This document shows, piece by piece, positions 13,741 through 27,007 of a DNA stretch of 64,000 nt. A model generated the notes under the pieces. It did not search any database. It was not told the DNA's origin and worked only from the letters and a program-made list of their open reading frames with translations. The stretch's first letter is position 1; every line of letters starts with the position of its first letter. The translations under genes and the position numbers were made by a program. This DNA comes from Plasmopara viticola (Eukaryota > Oomycota > Peronosporomycetes > Peronosporales > Peronosporaceae), in the NCBI GenBank assembly GCA_001695595.3, contig MBPM02000014.1, forward strand, positions 744,001 through 808,000, written 5' to 3'.

Positions 13741-13890
13741 CAGATGCGCTTCAAGCCAAGAAAGCAATTTCATTTGGCTGATGCACCACCACATTACTCA
13801 GACCTTAAGCTAGGTTATGTCAAAGCTGCGACCTTGTCCTTAACAGGTTTAATGCGTGAAATGTGCGCGCAAGATGGCATGTATGTAGCA
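13741..13890 (+). pseudogene. Ty3/gypsy fragment at the RNase H/integrase junction
   Basis: The frame starting at 13744 contains LADA..., then a Y..LKLGYV element and AATLSLTGLMREMCAQDGMY. This pattern parallels the relic at 59.1-59.4 kb, which reads ADALSRRPQYELALL followed (after a frameshift) by NDLVDILFCGAYARDDMYY. The shared ADA, Y-x-L and A(Y/C)A(R/Q)D(D/G)MY elements point to the end of RNase H and the linker to integrase of one Ty3/gypsy family. Upstream and downstream domains are not recognisable. Confidence 0.5.
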
Positions 13891-16800
13891 ATGCTGAAGG
13901 TACGGTGGAGCGATGGCCAGAATTTTTTTTTCAGCGCGGTTGAGCGTGAGCTATAATAATTCCGAGCGTTTGCATTACAGCACTGATTACACTAGACCAC
14001 CACGTCTAATTGTTTCTCATGATGTTGCATGCAGGATAATACTTAAGAATACCTAACGATCCGCATGATCCAGAACCATCGCCCTCTTTTCTCCTTCTTA
14101 CACAGTTACCTCGAAGATTATTCGACATGTTGATGCAAGCCGCGAGTCCAAGAGCCTAGCTCATACTACGCCGACAAGAGCACTATCTTGAGGTTGGCAA
14201 GTTCTAGTCGACTATCACGCTCTGTATTCGCTAACTTCAAAGAGAGAGTGACTGATGCGCGAGGCTTGAGTTATGAGCGACCGATATATCACCCACCGAC
14301 ATAGCGTACACTCGCAGAATTTAAGTGTAATCCATGGACACTGTGAACTATTTTACTTAAATTTTTGTGTTTAGATCTTAACGATGCAATTTTTATATTG
14401 ACTTCCTTTTTTGCCCGATAGAATACTGAAATTAGATTTATCTAATGCTTAATTATTTCACGACTATTTCTCAAAATATGCGGTGCGTCTATCGGTAAAA
14501 TACAGCGATTTATGCTTTAGTGCTGAGAATGGTGAGGCAATTGGATCGATACTCTAGATATCCGAATCATTACCATCAATCTGCTAAGGCCCTGGTCGTA
14601 CACTCCATCAACGCAACAGACAAATAAGGTCTCGAGATCCTTATGCGTGGATCATCATTGGCTACCTCCATACCCTCCCACTGTTATAATAAAATACTTT
14701 ATAAGTACTCATTTAGCCACTTTCTCGGGCTTTCACCCCTGTGTTAGTCATTGTATGCCTGTGAAGACTATCCGTAATCACTAATGCAAAGATCTTCTCT
14801 TTCGCATTTAAGCAAGCATATTGCTGTACAGAGTTTCACACTTACATCTTATACAGGCCCTATGCATCATATACTCGTAAAATCTTGTAACTACAGCATA
14901 ATCATACCGGACTGAATTTATGCGTCGGTTTCGGAGCATTTTATGAAGATTGCATCTTATGCTCTAGCCACTATTGGTTCTATGAAGACTTTTTGCCTCA
15001 TCAAAAGCTTTGTAGATTTTTTTTTGCCAAAGGTGCTATTGAAAGCTGAAATTCTATCAAATATTCATAAAATTGCTATTGAATTTTCAAACAATGAACC
15101 TGCTTTGTAATAAGGAGAGACAGTTAATTCTAGAATGTTCAACCAATTTCGTCATAGAGACGATTCAGATAGCATGGCACTGATGTTGAAGTCAGTTGAT
15201 TTATAGTAAATGGCAAGGTTGCATGTTGCGAAATTATACTCCGCAAATTTTCTCAGGGAGAAAAGCTTACAGAGATACTGGTTGTCGAAACAGAGGATAT
15301 GAGAGCTTTGGTGCCAGAACAAAGATAACGATTCTTTTGAAATTTAAGAAAAAAAATCATTCGTTGGTATCATCTTACAAATCTCATGTAACCGTGACAG
15401 CTTTACAACGCGTACACCACCGAAAAATCAGCATAAAAATTCACCAGTTTCATTTATTCTTACTAAGAGCTACTAGCAAAGCCAGAACACATAATATGTA
15501 GCTGCTCTAGAGCGTATGTCAAACTCTGAATTAAGCAGGATCACTTCGTTTTTGATGCAAACTAATCTAATCTGCAACCGTCATTGATTTAGCTGCACAA
15601 TGAGAGGGCGAAGAAGATTAAGCATGAGTCCTAGTTGCAGCTGTTGAAGATCCGCGTTTAAGTCTTATTTTGCTGCCGCTTCTTTGCCCTTTTAATCGAT
15701 ACTTTTTACACTTAAGCCTATAAAAGTTGTGCTTTAAATCAAGGACAATGCATAGACTGAATACTAAGGAACACGTTTGCGCGTACAGTAATGTACAGAC
15801 TTTTCGATGATGATCCGCAAATTACCACACAAAAAAGCCGTCAAATGCAACAGCTAAGCAACTTAAAAAAAAGAGCAGCTCTGTAAATTGTACGAGCAAT
15901 ACTCGTATTTTTGTGGCGAAGAACTTGATAGGATTGCAATTGTTGTTACATTTTTCACTTTTATGTAGCTTATAGTGCTTCAGTGTTTGGTACGCACAAT
16001 GTACCAGACTTCGTAAGAAATATAGTCCGAGTGTAATAACAACCTTGTATGGCATAGCGAGGTGACAATACATTATACATTATACCTTGTTGTTATTGCC
16101 TATAATATAGTGCGAATACTGTCATCAAAGTAAACCACGATTTCATGGTCGGTACTGGTAACAGACAAAATTAGAGAGAGAAACTCTCCCGCAACAGATC
16201 GGCTTTATTTTGAGAAGACTCTTTTATTTAAAATAAAAATCAAAGAAGAATTTCTCTGTAAAATAAGAGAGAAGTTCCGAGTCAAAAAAATTTATTACGA
16301 AATAAAAACTGAAAAGTGGTGGCATCCGGTGGAGACAGCCATGTTATCGATATATACATCGATTTGGGACTTAGTTTTCTCAAAGGTGACGATGACAGAA
16401 ATAGTCCCTACCCAAATAAAATCGGTATACAATTTTTTTTTAGCTAACACCGATATTGGAAATGTGTAGTTGTAAAATAGGAGGCTCTTAGCTTCGTTCT
16501 ATTGCGTCAAGTATTTTGAGACCAAGGATAGATGCTAGAAGAGCGAAAAATTTGCGCCTCCCCTATGTAGAGCGATGTATCATCCATAAATGTTTGGTAG
16601 CACTTGCAATCAAGTTTAGCCAGCGCGGGTAGACGATTTACTTGAACTTTCGCAAAGATTCCACAAAGAACTAAACCACCTCCCCGTATGTGTTGAATGA
16701 GCTGTTTGTGGTATTCGGAAAAGTTGCTACTGATATGGCCTAAAATGTTGGCTTCATTTTCAGCCCTCCCTGGTACCACCGAATAGGTCGAAATGCGTTA

Positions 16801-17050
16801 TGAAGTGAAACTCTACTAGCAATGTTCATGTTTTAGGGATCAGATAGGCAGCTTAACAGTGAGATCACTGTCATAATCAATTCGGAAAATTATGAGTATT
16901 TAACTTTTGAAGGAAACAAGAACTACAACCTCCTCCTTTGAACAAATCACAAAGACATGAAGCCTTGATCACGAATTACCAGATGCGCATAAAGTTTGGA
17001 GCTAAGAAGTGAGCTCGCACCCGTCAAACTTTATCATTCGAATGTTTCTT

Positions 17051-17086
17051 GCCTTGGAAATATATGGTGCCTTGGAAATATATGGG
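17051..17086. repeat. 18-bp tandem duplication
   Basis: The unit GCCTTGGAAATATATGG plus one base occurs twice head to tail (17051-17068 and 17069-17086), differing only in the last base. It lies in the gene desert with no associated gene. Confidence 0.9.
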
Positions 17087-20000
17087 AACTTTGTTTAGGG
17101 CACGCTCCTACTGGCAAGCAATAAAGTTTCGCCAGTATATACGCTATTTGCTTGCAAGCAAGGAAAGAGCTATTCTATCTAGTAGCTCAAGGAGATGACA
17201 GCATCCGTTACTGGCGCACTATCGCGATTGCCTCGCACTAGCTTCCGATCCATTGCGACGATTTCACTGGTTTAATTTGACCGCACGACTGGCCAAATAA
17301 ACAAATTACTTTTCGTCGCAAGGCTTCCTGAGGTGGCTGTGACGGTCTTAAAACATTGTAGTCAACTTACTTCTGCTCGCAAAAGCCTGTTGAGCACTTA
17401 ACATTTAAAATTGCAGGTAACAGCTTTGAGAGCGGCGACATAAAGCGCTCTCGAAGAGAAGTACAGTCTTAGACTGCTTGCTTCCCTAAATTTCTCTGGA
17501 TTGGGAGCTCATCAACAAATGAGGACCCCACCTGTAAGCCCCTAGACTCAGGTTCAGTCACCATGGTCACAAGAGTTGCCGACCAAAGAAGCATGGCTGT
17601 GGCAAGGGAGTATGGTCACTTTTGGCTTCAATAATGGCAATAGAAGCGAACCTTTTCTTGCACATGTATGGAAGCCATGCCCTGAGAGCCAAGAAGACGC
17701 TGATCGTCAGCGTATCGTACATAGTGCTTGCTTAAGTTACCAATCAATTTTTAATCTGAGGAATTTGATATACCATTTCTCATGCCCTCGAGCGCTTGTA
17801 CTGCAATAATGATTCTTGATAAAAAGGAAAACAATTAGACTTCCAAACTTGTCAAACTATTTGATGGTGAAGCAAACAACTCTCGTGATCTTTTCGAAAG
17901 ACTACCTGGGCAATCTTTGATTGACTCTCCTCGGCCAATAAGTATCCTGCAAATTGATTGACCCACAACGAGGTTTTGGATCTTTTGGTGCAGATATATA
18001 ACATGTATTTTAATAATAATAATGAGGTTAATCGTTTATATCGTCCTCGATAATATGCTTTGGAGCTCTGGGTGGTCTTTTGTTGCCACATCAATTAAAA
18101 GTTGTCTCAAAAATTGGTGCTTGCTTCTGAACAGACTACACCAGTGGTAGTACACCGTGGCTGAGCATGCTACTGGTGAAGACTTAGGTGGGTCTATAAT
18201 TGATAATCCTTAGCGTCTAAGAGCTCGACAGCTCTCGAAGAAGGGGTCAGTGACGGTGGACTGGTTTGTTGTGGACGCAGTTGTACAAGTGTATGTGAAA
18301 AGGTAAGTCTTAGCAGACGTTTGCACGTCGTGAACCTCTGCACGCCAGAGCATAATTCGGGTCAACAAAAAGAGTTTGGTAGATGGTCTAAGCGAACTGA
18401 ACGGAAATAGATAATGTTCAGCTAAACCAGCTAATGGTATACCTGTGAGCGTTTCTTGGTCAAACATACTCACCTTAATATCAGAGGATTTTATATTATA
18501 TGGATACTTCATGCCCTTGTAGTGGACAAGAATGAGCTTATACCAAACATGACTTTTAAAAAGCACGAGCACTGAATTGATTGGCAGTGCAAGGCTACAA
18601 ACGTTTGCAGCCCGATCCAGCACAACAGACTACTTGTAAGTCTTGCCCCGCACTTGTTTTCCGTACTCAATCTATGAAGAAAGCCTTAAATGCCCAATAT
18701 ATATGAAAAAGTTTGATATCTACGTGAAAGCAGACTTGACGACGTCTTAAGACCTTCACTATCCAGGGAACCAACCGGCTGTCGAAGACGCTGACGAAAA
18801 AGTTCCAAATGTAATTAACAAAACATTACATGTGTGCTACCACCTGTCGGCTGCAAAGCTCCGCGAGTGAATAAGATAGGAACGTAAGAAAAAAGTGAAA
18901 TACATATTAACACAAGGTATAGCGAAGTAACACCACGAGCGGAGCAACATAGTTTCGCTAAAACAAAATGGAGACGCAACATAAAATCAATTTGTGGGTG
19001 TCCGCAATTGAAGGAGAGACCTATTTCACACAATTAATCAGCACTTTAGCTACTCATTGTATATTTTGACGTTTATCCTAGCGCTCTCTATTTTTTACAG
19101 TTGGTGCACTACAAAAATGGCAGCGCCAAAAGGGTCGAAGCGACCGAACCTCGAAGAGCTCAAAGCTTCTGAAATGCTAATTTGAGAACCAAGACTATTA
19201 CAGAGGCGGTATTCCATAAGAAGGAAAATCTGATTGGGGAAACACGTACATCCCTCATTTGAGCTAAGATCAGCCGTATTGGCAGTTACGTCGGGACTTG
19301 GCCTTAAGTTTATAAAGGATCCCATGATTTAAGTATCTACTGTATTGAAGAATTACTCACACCGTCAAATATTCTACTGAAAAGACGTAGTTGGATATGT
19401 GTAGGGTACGAAACGTTTGCATCACAAATAATGGCTACTGCTTTAATGGCAATGTGAGCTTATTAATGCTCTCTTTGCTAAAAAAAGTAGAAATGGTATG
19501 ATGCAAGAGCTCTCTTTACTCATCACCAACAACACTGTGCTTAAAACTAGCAAAGGAAAGTAGTGAGTAGTTTAAACATATAATAAGCTAAACGGTGCAA
19601 CTGAATTTAGGCAAACATGCATTTAATAACATGTCCAGCTGTGTAGTGAATGACTATATCAATTCAATTAAGAGAATTCGTTTACGGTGGTTGCGCTGCA
19701 TGCCAAGCTTTAAGGTCATTTATAATGCATCGTAATGCCTCAGCCATATTTAGCTGTTTGATCACTCAATTGATTAAACATTTCATGCCTGTACGTATTG
19801 TGATCATATCTTCGCCCATAGGCGCTCTTAAGAAAATGAGCCATATCTGAAGGCAGTTAGTTTCGAACTCATGAAGATTAGTAACCTTCAAACATTTTTG
19901 CGGCACAGAAGATCAGCACTTCTGGTTGCTTAACAAATAGCCTAATCCAAAAGCACGCCGAGAATGTTTCAGCCGTCTCAGTTTGACCTACTTCGCGTTT

Positions 20001-23000
20001 CTAAAAAATGAAAACAAATGGTGAGGTCTAATGAACTCTTTGTGCAGCGCTAGATATGCAGATCTCAGAAAGCGTGCATCCAAAAAATGAAGGATGTGCT
20101 GTGAGCAAAGCTTAGAATACTTTTGACAGCATCGGGCAAAGTCTTCACTTTTGGTTTTGTCGGACAAGGCAGAGCTGTTGGCATTGTCCGCAACGCCTCA
20201 GAACGTTCCATCGTTTGCTAATTACTGCAATCTGATGAAGAGGGAAATGAGCGAGTCATTCAGCTCCAGAACAGACATTTTAAGGCTGCCGTACGGAAAT
20301 TCCTCATTATTGATAACAATTTAGTGCACAGACTCGGAAAGTTTCGAGTCTATCTTTTGGATTATAAGCTCTACAAGGCTACCTTGATTCTGAAAGGAGG
20401 TGACAATTGCAACCGGAAATTTCCCAAAGAATGGCCAATATTAGTTTTACTGAGCGAAGCATACTTTCCTTGTTACATACACGCCTGAAAGACCACATAA
20501 ATTTTTTTAAAGCTATACTGGCAAACGAATTCTTCAAGCATATATCTAATTTGATAATCTCGAGTCTTTAATGCAATTCGCTAAACGGGCGAAGATACTG
20601 ACCTCGAAAAATAATCCTCGATAAAGACTACAGTCGCATCACTATAAGTGGGTCTACAACTTGTTTTATTGTAATGTGATAAATCAGAATGAAATTACGC
20701 ATTGAAGTAGAGCGTAAGAAACCATGAGCACCTAAATATGCAAATTAACTCAGTAGGACTCGAACTAACGACTAGCAAGTCTTTAGCGGCCTTGTTTGGT
20801 ATTTATTTATTCCGTAAGCTTTTCTGTCAAGGCAAAAAATAAATTTGTATAGAGCGGGTACAAAGCAGAGGCGCATTTTACGGGCGCATGGGTATCATGT
20901 GAAGTGTTGCGGCAATTTTGCCCGGTAGACCTCCTATCTAGACAGATAGAAAGAATGTATCGGAGGCCGTACCGCGTCCCGGCGTTTTAGAAGAGTGACT
21001 TCACTTTTCTGAAGATCGTTGCTATCTACACCCGAAACAACGAGACTGTTTACAGCTCTTCGCCAGAAATTAGGGTAAGTTAGGATGACGTTATATTTGC
21101 ATTTGACATTTAAGGTGTTGTCGCTTTGCTTGGTAAAAGCCGTCTCCGACCTACTAAATAAGCAAAATGAGACTTTAGCTTGCGGATATACAAAACTTCA
21201 CCTAAAGTAATTAGACTTTGGGCCAAATTGCTCTTGTAGTTACCCATTTTTGTATAACACCTTCGTTAATCTGGAAGCTGAAAACAAGGGAATCTATAGA
21301 TTGGGTACCAACTACCTCTCTCTTAAACTTTAGATGACGCTGAGAAAAGACCGAAAGCAGAATGCCAAAAACACGCGCAGACGCTCTGTAAGTTTGCGCT
21401 GGAATTATAGCTTTTTTGGAAATGCGTTTATTTTGTTGGCACTGCGCAAAATGTAATATCGGTTGATCGTTTGTGGTGTGCCAAATGAAAGGACTTACTG
21501 CTCGGCTCCGTGCCGTACGTCAGTCATTTATAGCTTATCCGTAAGATACTTAACTGCATTTGCTATCTTGGGACTAGACCTATCCGATTGGTAGTAGCCT
21601 TCTCGGAGCTCACTCAAGTTGTTGGAACCGCTAGCGAAAACATCTAACTTTAGGTTATCGCCTTAAAATTGTCTTGGTCTTATTATTTATTTTTCTGTAA
21701 TGAAGATTATTGGCATCACCAGTGAGTCAAACAACAAGTCATAGGCTAACAAAAGTGTTTTAAGCTCTCTCGTCTACTGCAAAAAGCGAAGGGTAAGCCG
21801 AGTAATTGCTGGAGCGCATAAAGCGCCTTTTATCGTATTTGTTGCCGTAAGACAAACGTGTCGTTGAAGCACCAAGCAAAGGCAACTAATTTCCGAGTAT
21901 TACCCGTCGTGACGGGGACAAAAGGCTTTTTAGGGCCTTCTTTGCCGATCAGTTTTCTTTGATTGATGTCGTCTATGGTTTGCACGTGCCTTTGATTGGC
22001 ATAGCCATCCTTCGGTGCCTATTTGTCATCGTTATGGCAAAAAACGACTTTTTGGATAGAAGTCAAAGAGCGATGAGCAAAATTGTCGTTTTTACTAGAG
22101 GCGATACGAGTCTAAGCAAGAAGATGTAGCAAATCGATTGCTGTAGCCTAGCATATAAGCTATAACCTGCATCTAGCTAAAGCAAAGGCATAAGTCAATA
22201 ATAGCTGTCAATGCCCGACAAAATACAGACCCGGTCGTAGATATCTCGGGATTTATCTCAAGAGGATAAGCCCCTGTCAAGAGTGTTATATACAGTGGTC
22301 TTTCACTAGAATTTGAAAATAGGGTTAACAACGTTTATGCCTAGTTATCTATTAAAGTGCTCACTTTGAACAAAAAGATAGTCTTGATAAAAAAGCAAAA
22401 TCACCTGCTGAAAAGCAGGGAGAAAAACTAGTCTTCGTATTGGTGTATATCAGAAGAGAGAACAAAGATAGGCAACGTCCAAAAGAGCAAACAAGCGGCT
22501 GTTAATGTGAGGTGGGCTAAGTTTTTTGGAAGGCATGTCCTCTCTTGCATAGCACGCTTATCGTGCAGAAGTATGCGTACTGGGTACATGCTGGTGAACT
22601 TTGCGGAGTCGTTCAGAGACCTACTGGACAAGATCGTCGGTGATAGGCGAGCAAGCCACTTTTGCTAAGCAAAAGTCAGTCCAATGCAAACTTCTTAAGT
22701 GCACTTTACCCGAGCTTGTAAAAGTGCCAAATCTTGTATTAAAACTCCCTGAACCAGCAAAGTACATCAAGAAAAGCCCTCCAAGTGGATCGGTTCTGTA
22801 GAGCTTAGCTAGAGTGATGGCGACTTAGTCTTTGCAGGAGGTGAGATGTCATTGTGATTAGACATCGTCAGTAATTGTTATAATTCTTCTTTGCGCAGTG
22901 CGCCAAGGCTTGCTAGACGAAGTCCTTTGACTAAACCGCTTATAGTACGTGTTTACGCTTTGCTTAGCGACAGAGAAGCGTGGCATTGTTATAATGTCTT

Positions 23001-26000
23001 AAGCAGATCTACGATGCAAAGAGCTTTAGCTTAAATGATGTCGAAAACTAATTACGTAACGTGAGTGAGGCTCTACGAATTTGAATCTACTGCAGGTCAG
23101 TGAAGCTGGAGCGATCCGCCTATCCATCTTTGCGATGAAGCAGAAGCGCTTCTATTGAGGACACGGGACCGAGCCCGCAATGAAAATAATTGTTGTGTCA
23201 AATTCAGCATCAAGAATTGGAAGGAGGTACGACTCAAGGATACCGCGGAACACTTAACAATGTTAATCAACCACATCACTCGCTGACTACCATATTGGCG
23301 CGAATAGTTAAAGCCAAGACAGCAAAGGCCTATGATCGCTCGTGTTGTGACGCTACCATTGAGCGCTGTTTGTAAGGATTAGCAATTGCTCTGGACCGTG
23401 AAAAACGATGATAGCTTTTGTTCAAAGCATTGCGGCCAAGATGTTGAATGCGCGTAGAAGGATAAACCTTCGAGCTATACTTAGGAAAACAGTTTCTACT
23501 GCATGTAATTTATGTCATGATTTGCTCTCGCACGAGGCAGTTTTGGCGAGGTCTTGAACATGCACATGGACATGGCATGTATCACTGAGAAGAGTATTGA
23601 AAAGCAGCCATAATTTGCACTTTGAGCGAAGGTTCACGTAGGCAATGCTCGTCGTGTACGAATCTCGCTGTAAACTATGCTCAGTACAGAGGTCCTATGG
23701 CCGAGGTGGCAAGTCGCGTCTCAACTTATATGAATAGAACGGCAGATGTTCAGCAAAGCGGTAAGTACATTGTGACGCAAACATCCTCTTCATGATTGTG
23801 AATAACTTAAAGAAACTATATTAATGCTTGACGCTCGTCTTCTAGCGTAGAGCGCCTCATCATAGACAGGATCTTATAACAGAATCAAGTTCAAAGCCGA
23901 TAGCTCACGGTCAGGTCCCTTTACATTTAAAAAGACCGTGCTTTAAAAGGTAATCAAGTTGTGCATAGATATAATAGAGCAAGAAGTAGCTTAAGATCAA
24001 AAGTATAGCTAAAGTGGGTGTCGAGTTAGCTCATGAAAAATCTCATTTCGATGGAACGGTTGTAGAAGTTGCTAGGAAAGCAGAGTTGATTTTCGATTAT
24101 GAAATTTTACGGAACAAATAGCTCTCGTCAGTGAAGAAAGACTAAGATTTGGAGTCACGGAATTTAAGCGGGGTCCGTTTTATAACAAGATTATGTTGAA
24201 TATCAAGACTGCTTTATTTTTTTATCTAAGAAGCCTTTCAACGCTTCTTTGTGGTTAGCACAAAGCGGTGATAGTCCGCGTATGCAGGCCACCATTCCTC
24301 AACGGAAGTGAAGATCAAAAGCCAATGAAGTTAATCCTCTATTTTAGCGTGGACGTGAAAAAAAGTGCACTGCATGACAGAATGATGGAATGTATGATGT
24401 CCAATGCTCCAAAGGATTACACCAGCTTTTCATGCAAAAAGACACATTTTAAGTGGTGTGTTCTGGAAAAATTCAATTAGGTCTTAGAGCTGTCAAGCGC
24501 AAACAAGATGTTTTGTTGTTTAGAGTTGAAACTTTTTAGGCTTTTTAAAGGATATGCACAGACGCAAATAGATTACAAGTTCGTTCAAAGTCGTGCCGGT
24601 CATAGGAAGACGATGCACTTACAAGCGATTTATATGTGCCTGCGAGCAAATGTGCTTTCGTCGAAGAAAGGACTTGGATTTAGGGCCTTCTATCAAAGGC
24701 ATGATCTTTTGAGTGAGTTCTATAAGGTCCACATTGATTTTGATTTGACGATAATGGGGACTCACAAAACCTAAGAAAGTAGCTCGGTTGTCTCGTGAGT
24801 ACCGCAAAAACAGCAACCGGATCGTCCGGAAGATTACCAATCGAGCTGGAGATTTCCGGTTTTAACAGAGCTAGGTCGAATCCAGCCTGTTGAAAGAAAC
24901 TTCAGTTGTATTGCGTCAGGTTTTACGATTGGCAGTACACTGCGAATACCAAGTGGCGAAAGCGAGCGAATAACAATTAAGTGTTGCAAAAAAAATTTGT
25001 CAAATCCAAGCCACAGGCTAGACACAAAGTCATTCGTTTATAACAGGAATATTTTTTTCTCAGAGAAACGATAGTTGCGTCGTCCAAATTTTGAGTCGCC
25101 CGTTATATATAACGAATTACAGCCTATGCGTTTTATGGCATTTGCTTAATTTTACTATGCCCTCTTATAAAAAGTAAAAAAAATTGGACGAGAAGCGTCA
25201 GCGTGGGGCCAAATCGTTACCCGATGAATGCTAGATTGCCGCTTTACAGCACTGGCCTAAGAGACACATCATGCATTGTAGTCCCACGCAATAAAACCTT
25301 ATAGCAAGGGATCTATCACCAGACGCACGACACACTCTCTTCAGTCATTGAGGTCGAAAGAAGAACCATATTTGACAAAATTGACTCTTCTGGTCTATGC
25401 TATATTGCGATGCACGCATTTTTGAAGCGTGTCGGCGCATTATGCTCAATCTGAATTTTATTAGATCTCTAGTAAGTTGCCTGTGAATTCGTGCTGTTGA
25501 CATTTCATAAGTACTGAGATTGTCGAATAATTTGGCAGAGCTCCCAGTTATCGGAGATCAAATTGTTTATGAAGCAGCCGTGGTGAATACAGTCTCGACT
25601 GCTTCGTTTCCAAACAGTGTCCATCAGCAAACAAGCTTTGAGTTGAAAATCAAATCTAGATTACCGTCGGTGAGAAAAGCACTGTTTTGTAAGTTGCGCG
25701 CGTCCAATTCGTGTTGTGCAGTGTAAGCCTACAAATGTTGTGCGAATGTCACTTATAGTATTGTACATGTATCTCACAAATTTAGATACTATTCGAAATA
25801 AAAGTGGCAGTCGAAAGCAATGCAGAACATCGTTTGCAGAGTGAAATCAAGCAGCATCTTCTTACAATCGGCTGACTAGGCTGATTGTAAGAGCTGTACT
25901 TTTTGCTGTCCAAAACAACTGATTGCGTCATTCTTTGCAGTCAAAAATAATTGCACCGCGGACGAGCATGAGCTATAAAAGTGAATAGGCTTCGCAGCTA

Positions 26001-26960
26001 GAAAAATCTTTTTCTGGTACTCAGGACACCTTTATAGCACTGCACTTCGATTTCTCAAAAAAATACGATTACTAGTAATTCTAACTAATTTAAATAAATG
26101 ATCCGATACACTTAAGCGACAATGGCAGCGAATGTTTTCTCTGACGCCAAGTTTCATCACAGCGCATTAGAGACATCCAGTTAACGCGCTTGCTTACTCA
26201 CTTACGCGGTCCTTGGATACGACCGACTTCCCTAAAAAATTAAGCCGTCGCAATTGGCTTAGTTTGCCACTATCTTCTTGAAGGGCAAATCTTTTGATTG
26301 AATCATTTAGAGATTAACTTCTGCGCTTGGACCACGACTGAACAAAATACCATCGTATTAAATATATTCGTTTACAGAATCCTATGTAGTAGAAAAAAAT
26401 CGAATCTTTACAAGCGGCACGTCATCAGCTACAGTTGTTTTAATTTTTCCGTCGATAAAGTCATATATGCAAGCTTCTGCAATGCCAATTAAGATGATTT
26501 TCCCGCCCGTGTACCTCACAATGATTGTTTCCACGCCTCGGACCAGACAATACATATTTTATGGCTGATTGTAAATTGACAACTATTAACTGCCGTTATC
26601 ATACATCTATCTCGTAAGAACGATCGACTGGCAATAGAAAGACTAAACAATGATTATAATAGGTAAATACGTTAGTTTAAGATGCCTTAACGATCATGAA
26701 TTAGCAACTCCACCAAAAATTAGTTGGCAAATTAAATTGACGGCTATGACACAACCCTATAAAACCCTGCTTAAAATTTTTGCCTGGAAATTAATCTGAA
26801 GATGGTGACCCTTTACAGAAAGTACATGAAATGTAAGAAAGAGTTGGCGCAAACATTTGAATCTTAGTAGTATCACAAATTTCATTATCACATGTCACGA
26901 GTTACGCACCCCTAACGCAAGGTTCATTTCAAAAAAGCTTTCATTCGGCAGGTTACCACG

Positions 26961-26976
26961 TCATTTTCCATATCTT
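26961..26976 (+). promoter_or_regulatory. Oomycete initiator-type core promoter of P5CS
   Basis: TCATTTTCCATATC matches the oomycete initiator (TCA+1TTYY) followed by a CA(A/T)-type flanking promoter region. It lies 47 bp before the ATG at 27008, a normal 5'UTR length for these genes. The assignment rests on pattern match and position. Confidence 0.6.
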
Positions 26977-27007
26977 GCCGAGATCATCACATTTCAGGAA
27001 AGCAACC

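Larger units (their letters stand above)
6118..26960. other. About 21-kb gene desert with scattered retroelement scraps
   Basis: No gene could be supported here on either strand. Open frames are short, scattered and of random-like composition. Two fragments have clear retrotransposon character and are listed separately (8134-8415 and 13741-13890). A perfect tandem of two 18-bp units lies at 17051-17086 apart from the last base. The frame at 10870-11331 (153 residues, basic) and those at 24268-24774 show no motif I recognise. Confidence 0.6.

Noticed and set aside
20745..20800. Second tRNA-like sequence (GACTTGCTAGTC with TTCGAGTC)
   Set aside because: The T stem and acceptor do not pair and no D arm is visible; probably chance similarity.
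21950..22140. Possible Ty1/copia protease fragment
   Set aside because: Only a loose resemblance (VVYGLHVPLIG) with no DTGAS motif and no neighbouring copia domains.
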